NCBI GenBank assembly: GCA_937974845.1
Contig: CALJVC010000023.1
Coordinates: 1-16,942, forward strand
Source of the DNA: an uncultured Pseudogracilibacillus sp.
GTDB lineage: Bacteria > Bacillota > Bacilli > Bacillales > Amphibacillaceae
Direction of reading: 5' to 3'
DNA: 16,942 nt
The position numbers and the translations under genes are program-made. Below, one piece after another: positions 7,495-15,017 of this stretch (positions are counted from its first letter, which is position 1; each line of letters opens with the position of its first letter). Below the pieces are notes generated by a model. That model was not told the DNA's origin and did no database searches. It saw only the letters and a program-made list of their open reading frames with translations.

Positions 7495-7570
7495 AATATT
7501 CTATGAAAGGGGTATCATACGAGAGTCCTAATTTTCAACCGACCCACCTGTCCTAGTACAGTAAAGCTTC

Positions 7571-7645
7571 AAAAAAAGCTGCCACCTCAAGCATCTTGTT
7601 TTTTAAGTAAAAACAACGTATTGTACCTAGCTTGAGATGGTAGCT
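7571..7645 (-). terminator. Long two-stage terminator hairpin of the MBL gene
   Basis: The arms 7577-7592 and 7630-7645 pair over 16 positions with one mismatch and one G-U pair. Read on the minus strand the stem is followed by T residues (7577-7571). The loop of about 37 bases holds its own 8-bp AT hairpin (7596-7603 with 7609-7616). It starts 4 bases past the MBL stop and separates this gene from the rest of the minus-strand genes. The size and internal hairpin are unusual for a simple terminator. Confidence 0.75.
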
Positions 7646-7648
7646 CGT

Positions 7649-9109
7649 TTATTTTACACAAGCCTTCCCCTCAGCCTTAATATCTGCTAACCGTTCGGAT
7701 CCGATTCCATTAATAGAGATTAAATCATCGACCGACTGAAAGGGGCGTGTCAGGACAATTTCCTCTGCCCGAACAGGACCGATATGAATAATCCTTTCGA
7801 GCTCCTCTGCCGTAGCTCGATTGAGGTCGATACAGTTGTCTCGAGAACGGACCTCTTTAGAAATCGAGTGAGACGTCTCACGTGAAGATCTCGGGGCTGG
7901 AGAGGAGGTAGCAAGCCTTTCTTCCGCGGAAACTTTTCCCGCTTTTAAACTTTCGGATTTATCCGTTGTAATATGATAGTCTTTGCCATCAGTAATCACC
8001 TTAATATGGCCATGACTTTTCGTTGCATAAAGATCGATTCCTTGCTGATGAAGGAGATCGATAACCGATTGAGAAGGATGGCCATAGGCATTATTAGCAC
8101 CGACGGAAATAATAGCAACCTCCGGGTTAACGGCCTGTAAAAAGCTTGGAGTCGTCGACGTATCCGAACCGTGGTGCCCTATTTTTAAAATCGTCGCCTC
8201 TAAGTTTTGAGCCCCTTGTAACATACGATCTTCCGCTTGCCTTTCCGCATCCCCGGTAAATAGAAAGGATACGGTACCATAGGTTAGTTTCAATACAAGG
8301 GAATCGTTGTTTAAATCTCCGGTCAATTGTTCAGGATGGAGTACCTCAATTTGCATATCGCCAATTTGATAATGTTCGCCAGCCCTCGGTTCGTGATAGG
8401 CGATGTCCTTTTCTAAAATAGTTTGTAAAAGGTTCTCGAATAATTGTGATGTAGTTTGATTACCCGTTAACCAAACTTCCTTCACTTTATATTCATTGAG
8501 GACTTGAGGCATCTGACCAATATGGTCCGCATGCTCGTGGGAGCCGACCACTAGATCAAGCGTATCAATTCCTTCCCTACGAAGATAGGAAACGACCTCC
8601 TGGCCCCGCCAATCCCCAGCATCGAGAAGAATCGCCTTCTCTTTCGTTTTTAGCAACATTGCATCCCCTTGACCAACATCGATAAAATGCACTGTCAAAG
8701 GACCATCGCTACGTCGTTGCTCTTTCGCTTGCTTCGCCTGCTCCTTCTCCTTAGGTATTTCCTTCTCCTTCGATTTAGTAGACGTTGCTGATGGTTTTTT
8801 ATCGTTCTGCTCTTCTTTTTTGACCTTTTGTGAAAGTTCCGTATCGGCAACTACTTCTTCTAGTTCTTCTTCGGCCGTGAACTGGTCGAGGTCTTCAGCT
8901 GAAAAACTAGCAAAAAAGAAAAGCAAAGTAGAAAGCAAAATCATCGTCGTCAATATTTTAAAAACAGGGTAAGTAAATCGACGACTTGGCAACCCAAGCT
9001 TGCGAAACAAACTATTCACCGCATAACCAATTAAGCCAGCTGCTGAAACGATAAACGTTAAAAAAGATACAAAGATGACTATCGTAAGAAAAATTTGAAT
9101 CGTCCCCAC
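7649..9109 (-). CDS. Membrane-anchored ComEC-like MBL hydrolase with ComEA-like HhH tail
   Basis: This 486-residue protein joins two parts otherwise found in the DNA-uptake proteins ComEC and ComEA. Two membrane helices (about 5-30 and 48-68) flank a basic loop (R36, K37, R43, R44). By the positive-inside rule the rest should be outside the cell. A Glu/Lys-rich linker (about 72-135) leads to a metallo-beta-lactamase domain (137-385): VHFIDVGQGDA, LLDAGD, SHEHADHIG (H191, H193, D195, H196), FTGDAE (D287) and GHHGSDTS (H312/H313). After a Ser-rich spacer, a helix-hairpin-helix DNA-binding domain (about 426-480) has the ComEA-like IDLNRATAEELERI and IGPVRAEEI. It is probably a surface nuclease or phosphodiesterase; this is inferred. 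The start is uncertain: GTG 9109 has AGGGAG only one base upstream, and no other standard start is available. Confidence 0.87.
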   Translation of the reverse strand: MGTIQIFLTIVIFVSFLTFIVSAAGLIGYAVNSLFRKLGLPSRRFTYPVFKILTTMILLSTLLFFFASFSAEDLDQFTAEEELEEVVADTELSQKVKKEEQNDKKPSATSTKSKEKEIPKEKEQAKQAKEQRRSDGPLTVHFIDVGQGDAMLLKTKEKAILLDAGDWRGQEVVSYLRREGIDTLDLVVGSHEHADHIGQMPQVLNEYKVKEVWLTGNQTTSQLFENLLQTILEKDIAYHEPRAGEHYQIGDMQIEVLHPEQLTGDLNNDSLVLKLTYGTVSFLFTGDAERQAEDRMLQGAQNLEATILKIGHHGSDTSTTPSFLQAVNPEVAIISVGANNAYGHPSQSVIDLLHQQGIDLYATKSHGHIKVITDGKDYHITTDKSESLKAGKVSAEERLATSSPAPRSSRETSHSISKEVRSRDNCIDLNRATAEELERIIHIGPVRAEEIVLTRPFQSVDDLISINGIGSERLADIKAEGKACVK

Positions 9110-9231
9110 ACTCCCTACGTATCGATATTGCCGTTATATTTCATATTAAGTAGTACTATAACATAGAATACGATACTTCCTATATAATTAATATAAGTCC
9201 TTGAAGAAAACTAAATAGACTACTTTCTTTA

Positions 9232-9269
9232 ATTACAAGGCTCTAACAAATGTATTAAATCCTTGTAAT
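9232..9269. repeat. 9-bp inverted repeat in the MBL/acyltransferase spacer
   Basis: ATTACAAGG (9232-9240) and CCTTGTAAT (9261-9269) are perfect inverted copies 20 bases apart. Neither side has a T run, so it is not a terminator. It could be a two-site operator in the divergent spacer; this is only a suggestion. Confidence 0.35.
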
Positions 9270-9283
9270 AGTGTCGAGTTCTT

Positions 9284-9302
9284 CATTATAAGGCTTATAA
9301 TG
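9284..9302. promoter_or_regulatory. 19-bp palindrome over the acyltransferase -10
   Basis: CATTATAAGGCTTATAATG is a perfect 9-1-9 palindrome. It contains TATAAT at 9296-9301 on the + strand and, by symmetry, TATAAT at 9290-9285 on the minus strand. It lies about 40 bases before the acyltransferase start. No good -35 is visible. It may be an operator overlapping the promoter core. Confidence 0.4.
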
Positions 9303-9342
9303 GAAGATGGATCACCATTTCTATTTAGAGAGAGGTTGATCG

Positions 9343-10356
9343 GTGTTGAAAAGATATGCCTATTTTGACAATGCAAAACTCGTACTAATTTTTCTTGTCG
9401 TTTTCGGACATGCTATTCAACCCTTTACAACAGAATCACCATTGATTCACACATTGTATATTTGGATCTATACCTTCCATATGCCTGCTTTTATATTTTT
9501 AGCAGGTTTTTTCGCTAAGGGGGAAGGAAGCTTTAGCTACATCGCCAAACTAGCAAAAAAACTACTCATCCCTTATATTATCTTTCAAGGCTTATATACG
9601 GGATATTACTTTATCATCGGAAGAGATTATTGGATGACGGAACATCTTTTCCATCCACATTGGTCCTTATGGTTTCTTCTCAGTCTCTTTTTCTGGCACC
9701 TGTTGCTAATCGGCTACCGACGGGTTCCTTTTTCCATCGGCATGGGTTTCGCCCTATTGATCGGGATTGTAGTTGGTTATTTCGACCAGATTGAGCATAC
9801 CTTTAGCCTTTCGAGAACCTTTGTGTTTTTTCCTTTTTTCCTATTAGGATATCACACGAAAATGGAACATCTACGCTGGTTGAAAAAGCGTACTGTCAAG
9901 GCTCTCGCCCTGATTGTACTAGCTGGGGTGGCAATAAGTATTTACTACTTGCCTAACTTTAATTCCGGCTGGTTATTAGCTTCCAAATCGTATCAAAGCT
10001 TAGGTGTCGAGCATCTCGGCGGGCTTGCGAGAATATTCGTTTATGGCACATCTACACTAATGCTTGTAGCCGTCCTCGCATGGATTCCTTCAAAGCGGAT
10101 GGCCTTTACGACATTGGGTGAACGAACCCTTTATGTCTACTTGTTACACGGTTTTATCATTCAATATTGTCGGGAGATGGAACTCTTTGTTATCAATGAT
10201 TTTCTAGGCTTAGTTGGTATGGCCTTTGTATCGGCCCTAATCGTCTACTTGCTATCGAGTCGAGTCGTCATTACGCTCGCCCAGCCCCTAGTAGAAGTAA
10301 GTACTTCCCGGATGCAAAACTTCTTCCAACGTTTTCGTCACCTATCAAAAATTTAG
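9343..10356 (+). CDS. Acyltransferase 3 family membrane protein
   Basis: This 337-residue protein is an integral membrane acyltransferase of the type-3 family, close to the fucose 4-O-acetylase-like group. Such enzymes move acetyl or other acyl groups onto surface sugars or cell-wall polymers. Signature parts are the N-terminal YFDNAKLVLIFLVVFGHAIQP with the conserved His of FGHAI, TFHMPAFIFLAGFFAKG, HPHWSLWFLLSLFFWHL and, near the C-terminus, LGERTLYVYLLHG. About ten hydrophobic helices are spread over the length, which fits the family. I accept GTG 9343, with AGAGG at 9331-9335 and 7-base spacing; the adjacent TTG is a weaker choice. It stands alone, divergent from the MBL gene and followed about 60 bases later by the bioY operator. 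The acceptor substrate cannot be deduced. Confidence 0.85.
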   Translation: MLKRYAYFDNAKLVLIFLVVFGHAIQPFTTESPLIHTLYIWIYTFHMPAFIFLAGFFAKGEGSFSYIAKLAKKLLIPYIIFQGLYTGYYFIIGRDYWMTEHLFHPHWSLWFLLSLFFWHLLLIGYRRVPFSIGMGFALLIGIVVGYFDQIEHTFSLSRTFVFFPFFLLGYHTKMEHLRWLKKRTVKALALIVLAGVAISIYYLPNFNSGWLLASKSYQSLGVEHLGGLARIFVYGTSTLMLVAVLAWIPSKRMAFTTLGERTLYVYLLHGFIIQYCREMELFVINDFLGLVGMAFVSALIVYLLSSRVVITLAQPLVEVSTSRMQNFFQRFRHLSKI

Positions 10357-10413
10357 GGCAGAAACAGCCTCCCTCAACCCTCCGTTCCCCTAGCCCACCC
10401 TAATTGTCCCCTT

Positions 10414-10445
10414 ATTGTTAACCCGTTTACATTATAGTTGACAAT
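10414..10445 (+). promoter_or_regulatory. BirA-type biotin operator
   Basis: ATTGTTAAC (10414-10422) and GTTGACAAT (10437-10445) form an inverted repeat with one mismatch and a 14-base spacer. This matches the TTGTTAAC...GTTAACAA operator bound by the biotin repressor/ligase BirA in Bacillus. It lies just before bioY and contains the -35 hexamer. Biotin-loaded BirA should shut the promoter off. Confidence 0.85.
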
Positions 10446-10465
10446 TTAGGCTAGGATGATACACT
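10438..10465 (+). promoter_or_regulatory. bioY promoter
   Basis: A perfect TTGACA (10438-10443) and TACACT (10460-10465) are 16 bases apart, and the -10 carries an extended TGA just before it. The predicted start, near 10472, leaves a leader of about 50 bases. The -35 falls within the right arm of the BirA operator. Confidence 0.75.
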
Positions 10466-10521
10466 ATATTCATCAAGGATTCTCTTTCATTCTCATGAAC
10501 GATTGTGCAAAGGAGGATTAT

Positions 10522-11112
10522 ATGAAACGACAAAGTCCTATATTTAAAATAACGATTGGAGCGATGTTTATAGCGCTAACAGCAATCGGAGCGAACATCA
10601 CTTCTATCGTCCCCTTTTTAGTTATCGGCGGTGTACCGATTACTTTACAAACTTTTTTTGCTATATTAACAGGTTTAGTTTTAGGTAGTCGACTAGGTGC
10701 CTTTACGATGTTCGGCTACATGTTGTTAGGCCTAGCAGGGGTACCAGTATTTGCCCAATTTTCCGGTGGTTTTTCGATGATTTTATCTCCTACCTTTGGT
10801 TTTATACTCTCCTTTATTTTAGTCGCCTATGTCGCTGGGAAAATTCGGGAAAAATACAACCATTTAACTGCCTATATTATCGCCTCACTTGTAGCCCTAG
10901 TAATCAACTATGTCATCGGGACAAACTGGATGTACATCGCTTACCAATTTTGGTTTGAGGCACCACCTGAACTATCCTATGGTCTAGTCTGGCTATGGAT
11001 GTTAGCACCGCTACCAAAGGATATCATTTTATCCATTTTAGCGGGAATCTTAGCTTATCGTCTAGCTTCTTATAATTTAACGGTTTACGATCAGACAAAG
11101 GTTGCTTCTTAA
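10522..11112 (+). CDS. bioY: BioY, biotin ECF transporter substrate-binding component
   Basis: This 196-residue membrane protein is the S component of a biotin energy-coupling-factor transporter. It captures biotin and works alone at low efficiency or with the shared EcfAA'T module, which is not in this window. Family marks are GGVPITLQTFFAILTGLVLGSRLGAFTMFGYM, GLAGVPVFAQFSGG and SPTFGFILSFIL, here given in parts, plus about six hydrophobic helices. I chose ATG 10522, with AGGAGG at 10511-10516 and 5-base spacing. The in-frame ATG at 10456 would lie upstream of the predicted transcript start and overlaps the promoter, so it is excluded. The BirA operator directly upstream confirms biotin control. 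A strong terminator follows, making it a single-gene unit. Confidence 0.93.
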   Translation: MKRQSPIFKITIGAMFIALTAIGANITSIVPFLVIGGVPITLQTFFAILTGLVLGSRLGAFTMFGYMLLGLAGVPVFAQFSGGFSMILSPTFGFILSFILVAYVAGKIREKYNHLTAYIIASLVALVINYVIGTNWMYIAYQFWFEAPPELSYGLVWLWMLAPLPKDIILSILAGILAYRLASYNLTVYDQTKVAS

Positions 11113-11118
11113 CATATC

Positions 11119-11152
11119 AAAAGGACTGGTTCATCCAACCAGTCCTTTTTTT
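11119..11152 (+). terminator. Terminator of bioY
   Basis: A perfect 13-bp stem (11119-11131 with 11137-11149) has a 5-base loop, and seven T residues cover 11146-11152. On the minus strand only four T residues follow, so it may serve the convergent MFS gene weakly. Confidence 0.9.
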
Positions 11153-11184
11153 AACATCGGTAATGTTCCTTCCACACATGAAAC

Positions 11185-12375
11185 TCATGATTTCTTCCTA
11201 CTATCCCGCTCTACTAGATGGAAGAAAAAGGCCGTAACAACCACTAAAATAGCACTTATCAAATACATAACCGGAAAACCATAGTGAAAGCTAACAAGCC
11301 CCCAAATAAAGGCACCAAGACCGATTCCGACATCATAGAAAGTAAAGAAAGTCGACATCGCTTGGCTCGTTCTTGAAAAGCCCGCCCGCTGTACAGCAAT
11401 CGTTTGAAAACCTGGCAAGATAGATCCGTAACCTAGACCTAAAACACCCGCTGAAAGTAAAAGCATGCCACCGGTTTTCGTCCAACTTAACAAAGCTAAT
11501 CCGAGGGCAAAGAGTAGTAAACTCGGTAACAAGACAACGTAAGAACCTTTCTCGTCAAAGAGTCGGCCGACATAAGGACGGGAAACGATCATAAGTAAGG
11601 CAAAGAGTAAAAAGAAATAGCTAGCAAAAACTTCTAATTGTAAACTTTCCGCATAGACAGGAACGAAGGAAAGAATACTTCCATATGAAAAACCGACGAG
11701 GCCACTTAATAGGGCAATCGGTAAAGCCTTTCGATCAAAAAGATCATCTAAACGCAGGCTTGTAAAGGATGCTTCGCGCTTCTTTCCTCTCTCCCCTGTG
11801 TCGACGAAAAAGGTAAACATTAAGCCAAAAGCCATTAACAAACTTAAAACGATAAATAGCCATTGAAAGGAAACATATTGTAGAAAAAACAATCCAATAA
11901 AAGGTCCAATGACTACAGCTAGGTTCATTGACATGGCAAAGTATCCCATCCCTTCACCCCGGCGGGAGGCAGGAATGATGTTAGCGACAATCGCTCCCAT
12001 AACCGTCGTGACAATCCCAAAGGAAAGTCCATGGATGAAACGAATGACTACCAACCAAGTAAAGGAAGGTAAAAATACGTAAGATACCGTCGTTAGGAAA
12101 TACAGCAGGACGCTATAGAATAAGGTTTGTTTTTTTCCCAAAATGTCAATTAATTTAGCTGAGAAAGGACGAATCAAAATAGCGGCAAGGAGCATAAATG
12201 TTACGACTAAACCCGCCTTCGATTCCGATTCTTCTAAACTAGTAATTACATAGATAGGTAATGTTGTAAGTAAAGTATAAAAAATAGTAAAAATAAGAAG
12301 CTGGGTTAACGATAAGCTGATAAAACTTTTCGTCCATATCCTAGCTTCTTCACGATACTCTCTCTGTTCTTGCAA
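11185..12375 (-). CDS. MFS transporter (YwoG-like drug/H+ antiporter type)
   Basis: This 396-residue protein is a 12-helix major facilitator superfamily transporter resembling Bacillus YwoG-type exporters. After IWTKSFISLSLTQLLIFTIFY, split at the first helix, the loop after helix 2 carries a motif-A-like IRPFSAKLIDILGKKQTL. Helix 4 has RFIHGLSFGIVTTVMGAIV, and helix 5 has the motif-C-like VVIGPFIGLFFL. A basic loop (ERGKKREASF) marks the middle, and YVGRLFDEKG is the second-half motif A. No Met occurs before about residue 60, so TTG 12375 is the start: GAGGGA lies about 7 bases before it, and a stop codon is immediately upstream in frame. It is convergent with bioY and separated by a terminator. 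The substrate is unknown; efflux is inferred from family. Confidence 0.85.
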   Translation of the reverse strand: MQEQREYREEARIWTKSFISLSLTQLLIFTIFYTLLTTLPIYVITSLEESESKAGLVVTFMLLAAILIRPFSAKLIDILGKKQTLFYSVLLYFLTTVSYVFLPSFTWLVVIRFIHGLSFGIVTTVMGAIVANIIPASRRGEGMGYFAMSMNLAVVIGPFIGLFFLQYVSFQWLFIVLSLLMAFGLMFTFFVDTGERGKKREASFTSLRLDDLFDRKALPIALLSGLVGFSYGSILSFVPVYAESLQLEVFASYFFLLFALLMIVSRPYVGRLFDEKGSYVVLLPSLLLFALGLALLSWTKTGGMLLLSAGVLGLGYGSILPGFQTIAVQRAGFSRTSQAMSTFFTFYDVGIGLGAFIWGLVSFHYGFPVMYLISAILVVVTAFFFHLVERDSRKKS

Positions 12376-12415
12376 CTACAGTCCCTCAATTCTATTAAAA
12401 TAGTCTCCTTTTCTT

Positions 12416-12446
12416 ATTATATCGTTAAAAAAGGGCTAAGGTTCAA
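12416..12446 (-). promoter_or_regulatory. Candidate promoter of the MFS gene
   Basis: On the minus strand TTGAAC (12446-12441) and a perfect TATAAT (12421-12416) are 19 bases apart, longer than ideal. The leader would be about 34 bases before the TTG start. A perfect 12-bp palindrome, TCAGTCGACTGA, lies at 12491-12502 upstream. Confidence 0.5.
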
Positions 12447-12592
12447 GAAGACTGCTTATATCGACTAACTATACTCAATTATATTACTCATCAGTCGACT
12501 GAGGTCATGGGCTGCTTTATGTTGATTTTCATAGATTTTATTCGCCTTTTTATGAGTAAACTTTATCTCGATATGGCGTTTATAGTTTTAAA

Positions 12593-12802
12593 CTATAAGC
12601 TGAACCACTGTATAAAAGTTAAACTTATTCTTATCAACGCTATAATAATCAAAGTAATAGTCATAAAAGAAAAGAAAAATGTAGAAAAGGAGAATTTCCC
12701 TAATCTTTTATCCATTCTATCTTCTATATTTTCCCGCTCTTTGTAAAACTCTTTTTCATATCCAAACTGCTCATTTGAGGGACCAAAATTGTTCTCTTGC
12801 AT
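12593..12802 (-). CDS. Small 69-residue membrane protein, hypothetical
   Basis: I do not recognise this protein. The first 36 residues are hydrophilic and highly charged (GYEKEFYKERENIEDRMDKR), then one strongly hydrophobic helix runs from about 41 to 66, with an aromatic end (FIQWFSL). The basic residues just before the helix suggest the N-terminus stays in the cytoplasm. ATG 12802 has a GAGGCAGG site with about 10-base spacing. It starts 30 bases after the Mur ligase gene ends, on the same strand and with no terminator between, so it is probably the last gene of that unit. A 19-bp palindrome (12580-12598) overlaps its stop codon. An open frame on the opposite strand overlaps it but has no ribosome site or recognisable family. 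Confidence 0.6.
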   Translation of the reverse strand: MQENNFGPSNEQFGYEKEFYKERENIEDRMDKRLGKFSFSTFFFSFMTITLIIIALIRISLTFIQWFSL

Positions 12803-12832
12803 ATTTATTAAACCTGCCTCACTTTTATACTT

Positions 12833-14992
12833 TTAGACAAATGTTTCTTCTAACAATTGGTTAACTACTTTTAAAAGATCTTTTTTTGTACGCATTCCTG
12901 TTACGCAAATCATATATTCTGCATAGAAGCATATAGCTGAGGGACGAATATTACCAAATAATATACCCTTTATATTTTTATCCTCGAATTGTAATATACG
13001 AGGAAATTCATATTTTAACTGACTTAACAAGCTAGCTAATACTTTCAAATCATCCAATACATATGCTTGCTGTTCTTTAACCCGGTATCTTCCAGTTAAA
13101 TTTAATGCTGAAGACGAAGACAATTGATGCCGTGCTACAAACTTTTCAATCTCTTGCATTGCCTTTGCACGACTACCAAAATAACGATAAGCAAGCTCAA
13201 AGGTCGCACTAGGATGTTGGCTATGTAATAACTCTTCGATTAATTCATGATCAGATAAGTATATACCTGTTTTAAAAGGCTTTCCGCGAACTGTTTTTCC
13301 ACGATTCGTTGGCCATTTTTGAAGTGGGGATATATTTCGATCTTTAATTCCACGTGTCACGATTAAATAAAAAAGTATCAATGGACCTAATCCCTCAACA
13401 GCCTGTGAATTTCTATATCCAAGTAACCCAACTTCTTCCTTTGTGTCCTTTTTAATCATAACTGCGCCTAAAATCGGTTGAAGATAATGGGCGACTTCTT
13501 TGGGCGATGGATTTAGTAATGATTTATTTGACTTCTCTAGTCTAGATGGAATCAGATACCTTGTTTGATAAAAATTACTTCCTGAAATAGAACCTTTTAA
13601 AAGCACTAGTGAGTCATTAGTGCAATATAATGCAAGGTGACGCACAAGATCAAAAACGTCCGTAAACCACCCGCCAACCATACTATTAGGTAGCTTTTGA
13701 ATGACATGACGCATATACTTTCCATGTCCAAATACATGGGTAGCTCCTGAAGAAAGAATGTGGGGAATTAAAGTTTCATGTAGCTCCTTACTTTGCTCAC
13801 CTAAATCCGCTACTTGTCCCAATACAAGTAATTTATTCCCCGTATAAAAGGGGGACTTTTCTTTAAAAGTTTGAATTGCATTAATCATGGATGGAATCGC
13901 AGCATTGTGGGTATCATCAATAATATCCACTTTACGACCATCTTTCGTTTCAATTTTTTTCAATTGAAGAATACTATCTAAAGACTTAAAATCATGTAAT
14001 CTAGGTAATAAAGATTCTGCACTATAACCTTGCTCTAGTAATGCTAACAATGCGGCTAGACTATTTTCTACCATCCCTTTACTTGGGAGTTCCATTGTAA
14101 ACGTAAATTCTTCTCCTTGGTAACCAATTGTAATAATAGATTCGTATTTTTGCTGGCGGTAAGACTTTAAATATAGATCTGCCGTTTGATCGTGCTTGCT
14201 ATAAAATTTAATACGACTAGTTCTTTTTTTGGCTTCTCTTATTAATATCTTTTTCTCATTGTCTGCGATATCCTTGTTGATAATTGCTAAACCGTTTGTC
14301 TTTAATCCTGCAAATATTCGTGCCTTAAATTTTGCTACATTTTCCGTATCGTGTAGTGTTGATAAATGAGCAGCTCCGACAGATGTAACAATAGCTACAT
14401 CAGGTTTTATCACAAGGGATTGATTTCCCCTATTATTTAAAGCATTTAGTGATATCTCAATAATACCTATATCTGGATTTTTACATAGTTTTGCCCCATA
14501 AAGTGGAACCCCTGCTTGTGTATTGTGGTTACCACGTGTTGCTACGTAATCTACCTCCTCCTTTAATAAATGTTCTAACATTAATCTTGTAGAACTTTTT
14601 CCTACCGAGCCTGTTATAGCAATAACAGGATTATCCATTTTATCCCGCGCAGCTAGAGCTATTTTCGGCATTACTTTAAAACTATTTTCGACAACTATTT
14701 GTGGTACAATATCCTTCAACTCTTTAATAGGTTCTTCCGTAATTACTACCCCATTATAAGTAGATAAAGATAAAAGAACCTCATTTCCATCTGGCCAATT
14801 GGTTTTTACTTTATTTTCTTCATTCCACCTTTTTCTAGAAATAGAAATAAAACATAATCTACTTGTATACTTTTTACTTTTTAATTCCTTAGCGGCGAAC
14901 TCGAAATCATTAACGATTTTTTCAGTATCAAACTGGCCATATAATTCCCCTTCTACAACTTCAGACAATTCTTTTACAGTAAATCCATTCAC
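12833..14992 (-). CDS. MurF-like Mur ligase fused to a degenerate D,D-peptidase domain
   Basis: This 719-residue protein has two parts. Residues about 1-480 follow the MurF pattern, an ATP-dependent amide ligase: P-loop ITGSVGKSSTR (126-136), GNHNTQAGVPL (154-164), TSVGAAHLSTLHD, a probable carbamylated Lys at 223 (KFKARIF), DDTHNAAIPSM (359-369), VLGQVADLGEQS and LLKGSISGSNF. The extra C-terminal part (about 505-719) resembles a D-Ala-D-Ala carboxypeptidase: SDHELIEELLHSQH (580-593) aligns with the SxN region, LNLTGRY with the (V)NATG region, and ICVTGMRT (695-702) with the KTG region. The SxxK nucleophile is missing (near 533-537), SxN reads SQH and KTG reads VTG, so it is probably non-catalytic. 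GTG 14992 follows AAAGGAAG at 9 bases. It lies 25 bases after the toroid gene. MurF proper has about 450 residues, so this is not housekeeping MurF. The true substrate is unknown. Confidence 0.82.
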   Translation of the reverse strand: MNGFTVKELSEVVEGELYGQFDTEKIVNDFEFAAKELKSKKYTSRLCFISISRKRWNEENKVKTNWPDGNEVLLSLSTYNGVVITEEPIKELKDIVPQIVVENSFKVMPKIALAARDKMDNPVIAITGSVGKSSTRLMLEHLLKEEVDYVATRGNHNTQAGVPLYGAKLCKNPDIGIIEISLNALNNRGNQSLVIKPDVAIVTSVGAAHLSTLHDTENVAKFKARIFAGLKTNGLAIINKDIADNEKKILIREAKKRTSRIKFYSKHDQTADLYLKSYRQQKYESIITIGYQGEEFTFTMELPSKGMVENSLAALLALLEQGYSAESLLPRLHDFKSLDSILQLKKIETKDGRKVDIIDDTHNAAIPSMINAIQTFKEKSPFYTGNKLLVLGQVADLGEQSKELHETLIPHILSSGATHVFGHGKYMRHVIQKLPNSMVGGWFTDVFDLVRHLALYCTNDSLVLLKGSISGSNFYQTRYLIPSRLEKSNKSLLNPSPKEVAHYLQPILGAVMIKKDTKEEVGLLGYRNSQAVEGLGPLILFYLIVTRGIKDRNISPLQKWPTNRGKTVRGKPFKTGIYLSDHELIEELLHSQHPSATFELAYRYFGSRAKAMQEIEKFVARHQLSSSSALNLTGRYRVKEQQAYVLDDLKVLASLLSQLKYEFPRILQFEDKNIKGILFGNIRPSAICFYAEYMICVTGMRTKKDLLKVVNQLLEETFV

Positions 14993-15017
14993 GTTACCTA
15001 ACTTCCTTTACATTAAA

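Noticed and set aside
7503..7556. 17-codon open frame starting MKG after the 48-residue gene
   Set aside because: It begins just after the terminator T run, with no ribosome site and no sign of conservation to judge by.
10456..10521. 22-codon N-terminal extension of BioY
   Set aside because: It overlaps the promoter -10, lies before the likely transcript start and has no ribosome site; ATG 10522 has an ideal one.
12507..12746. 79-codon + strand open frame opposite the small membrane protein
   Set aside because: It has no ribosome site and a low-complexity hydrophobic composition, and it lies opposite a better-supported minus-strand gene in the Mur unit.
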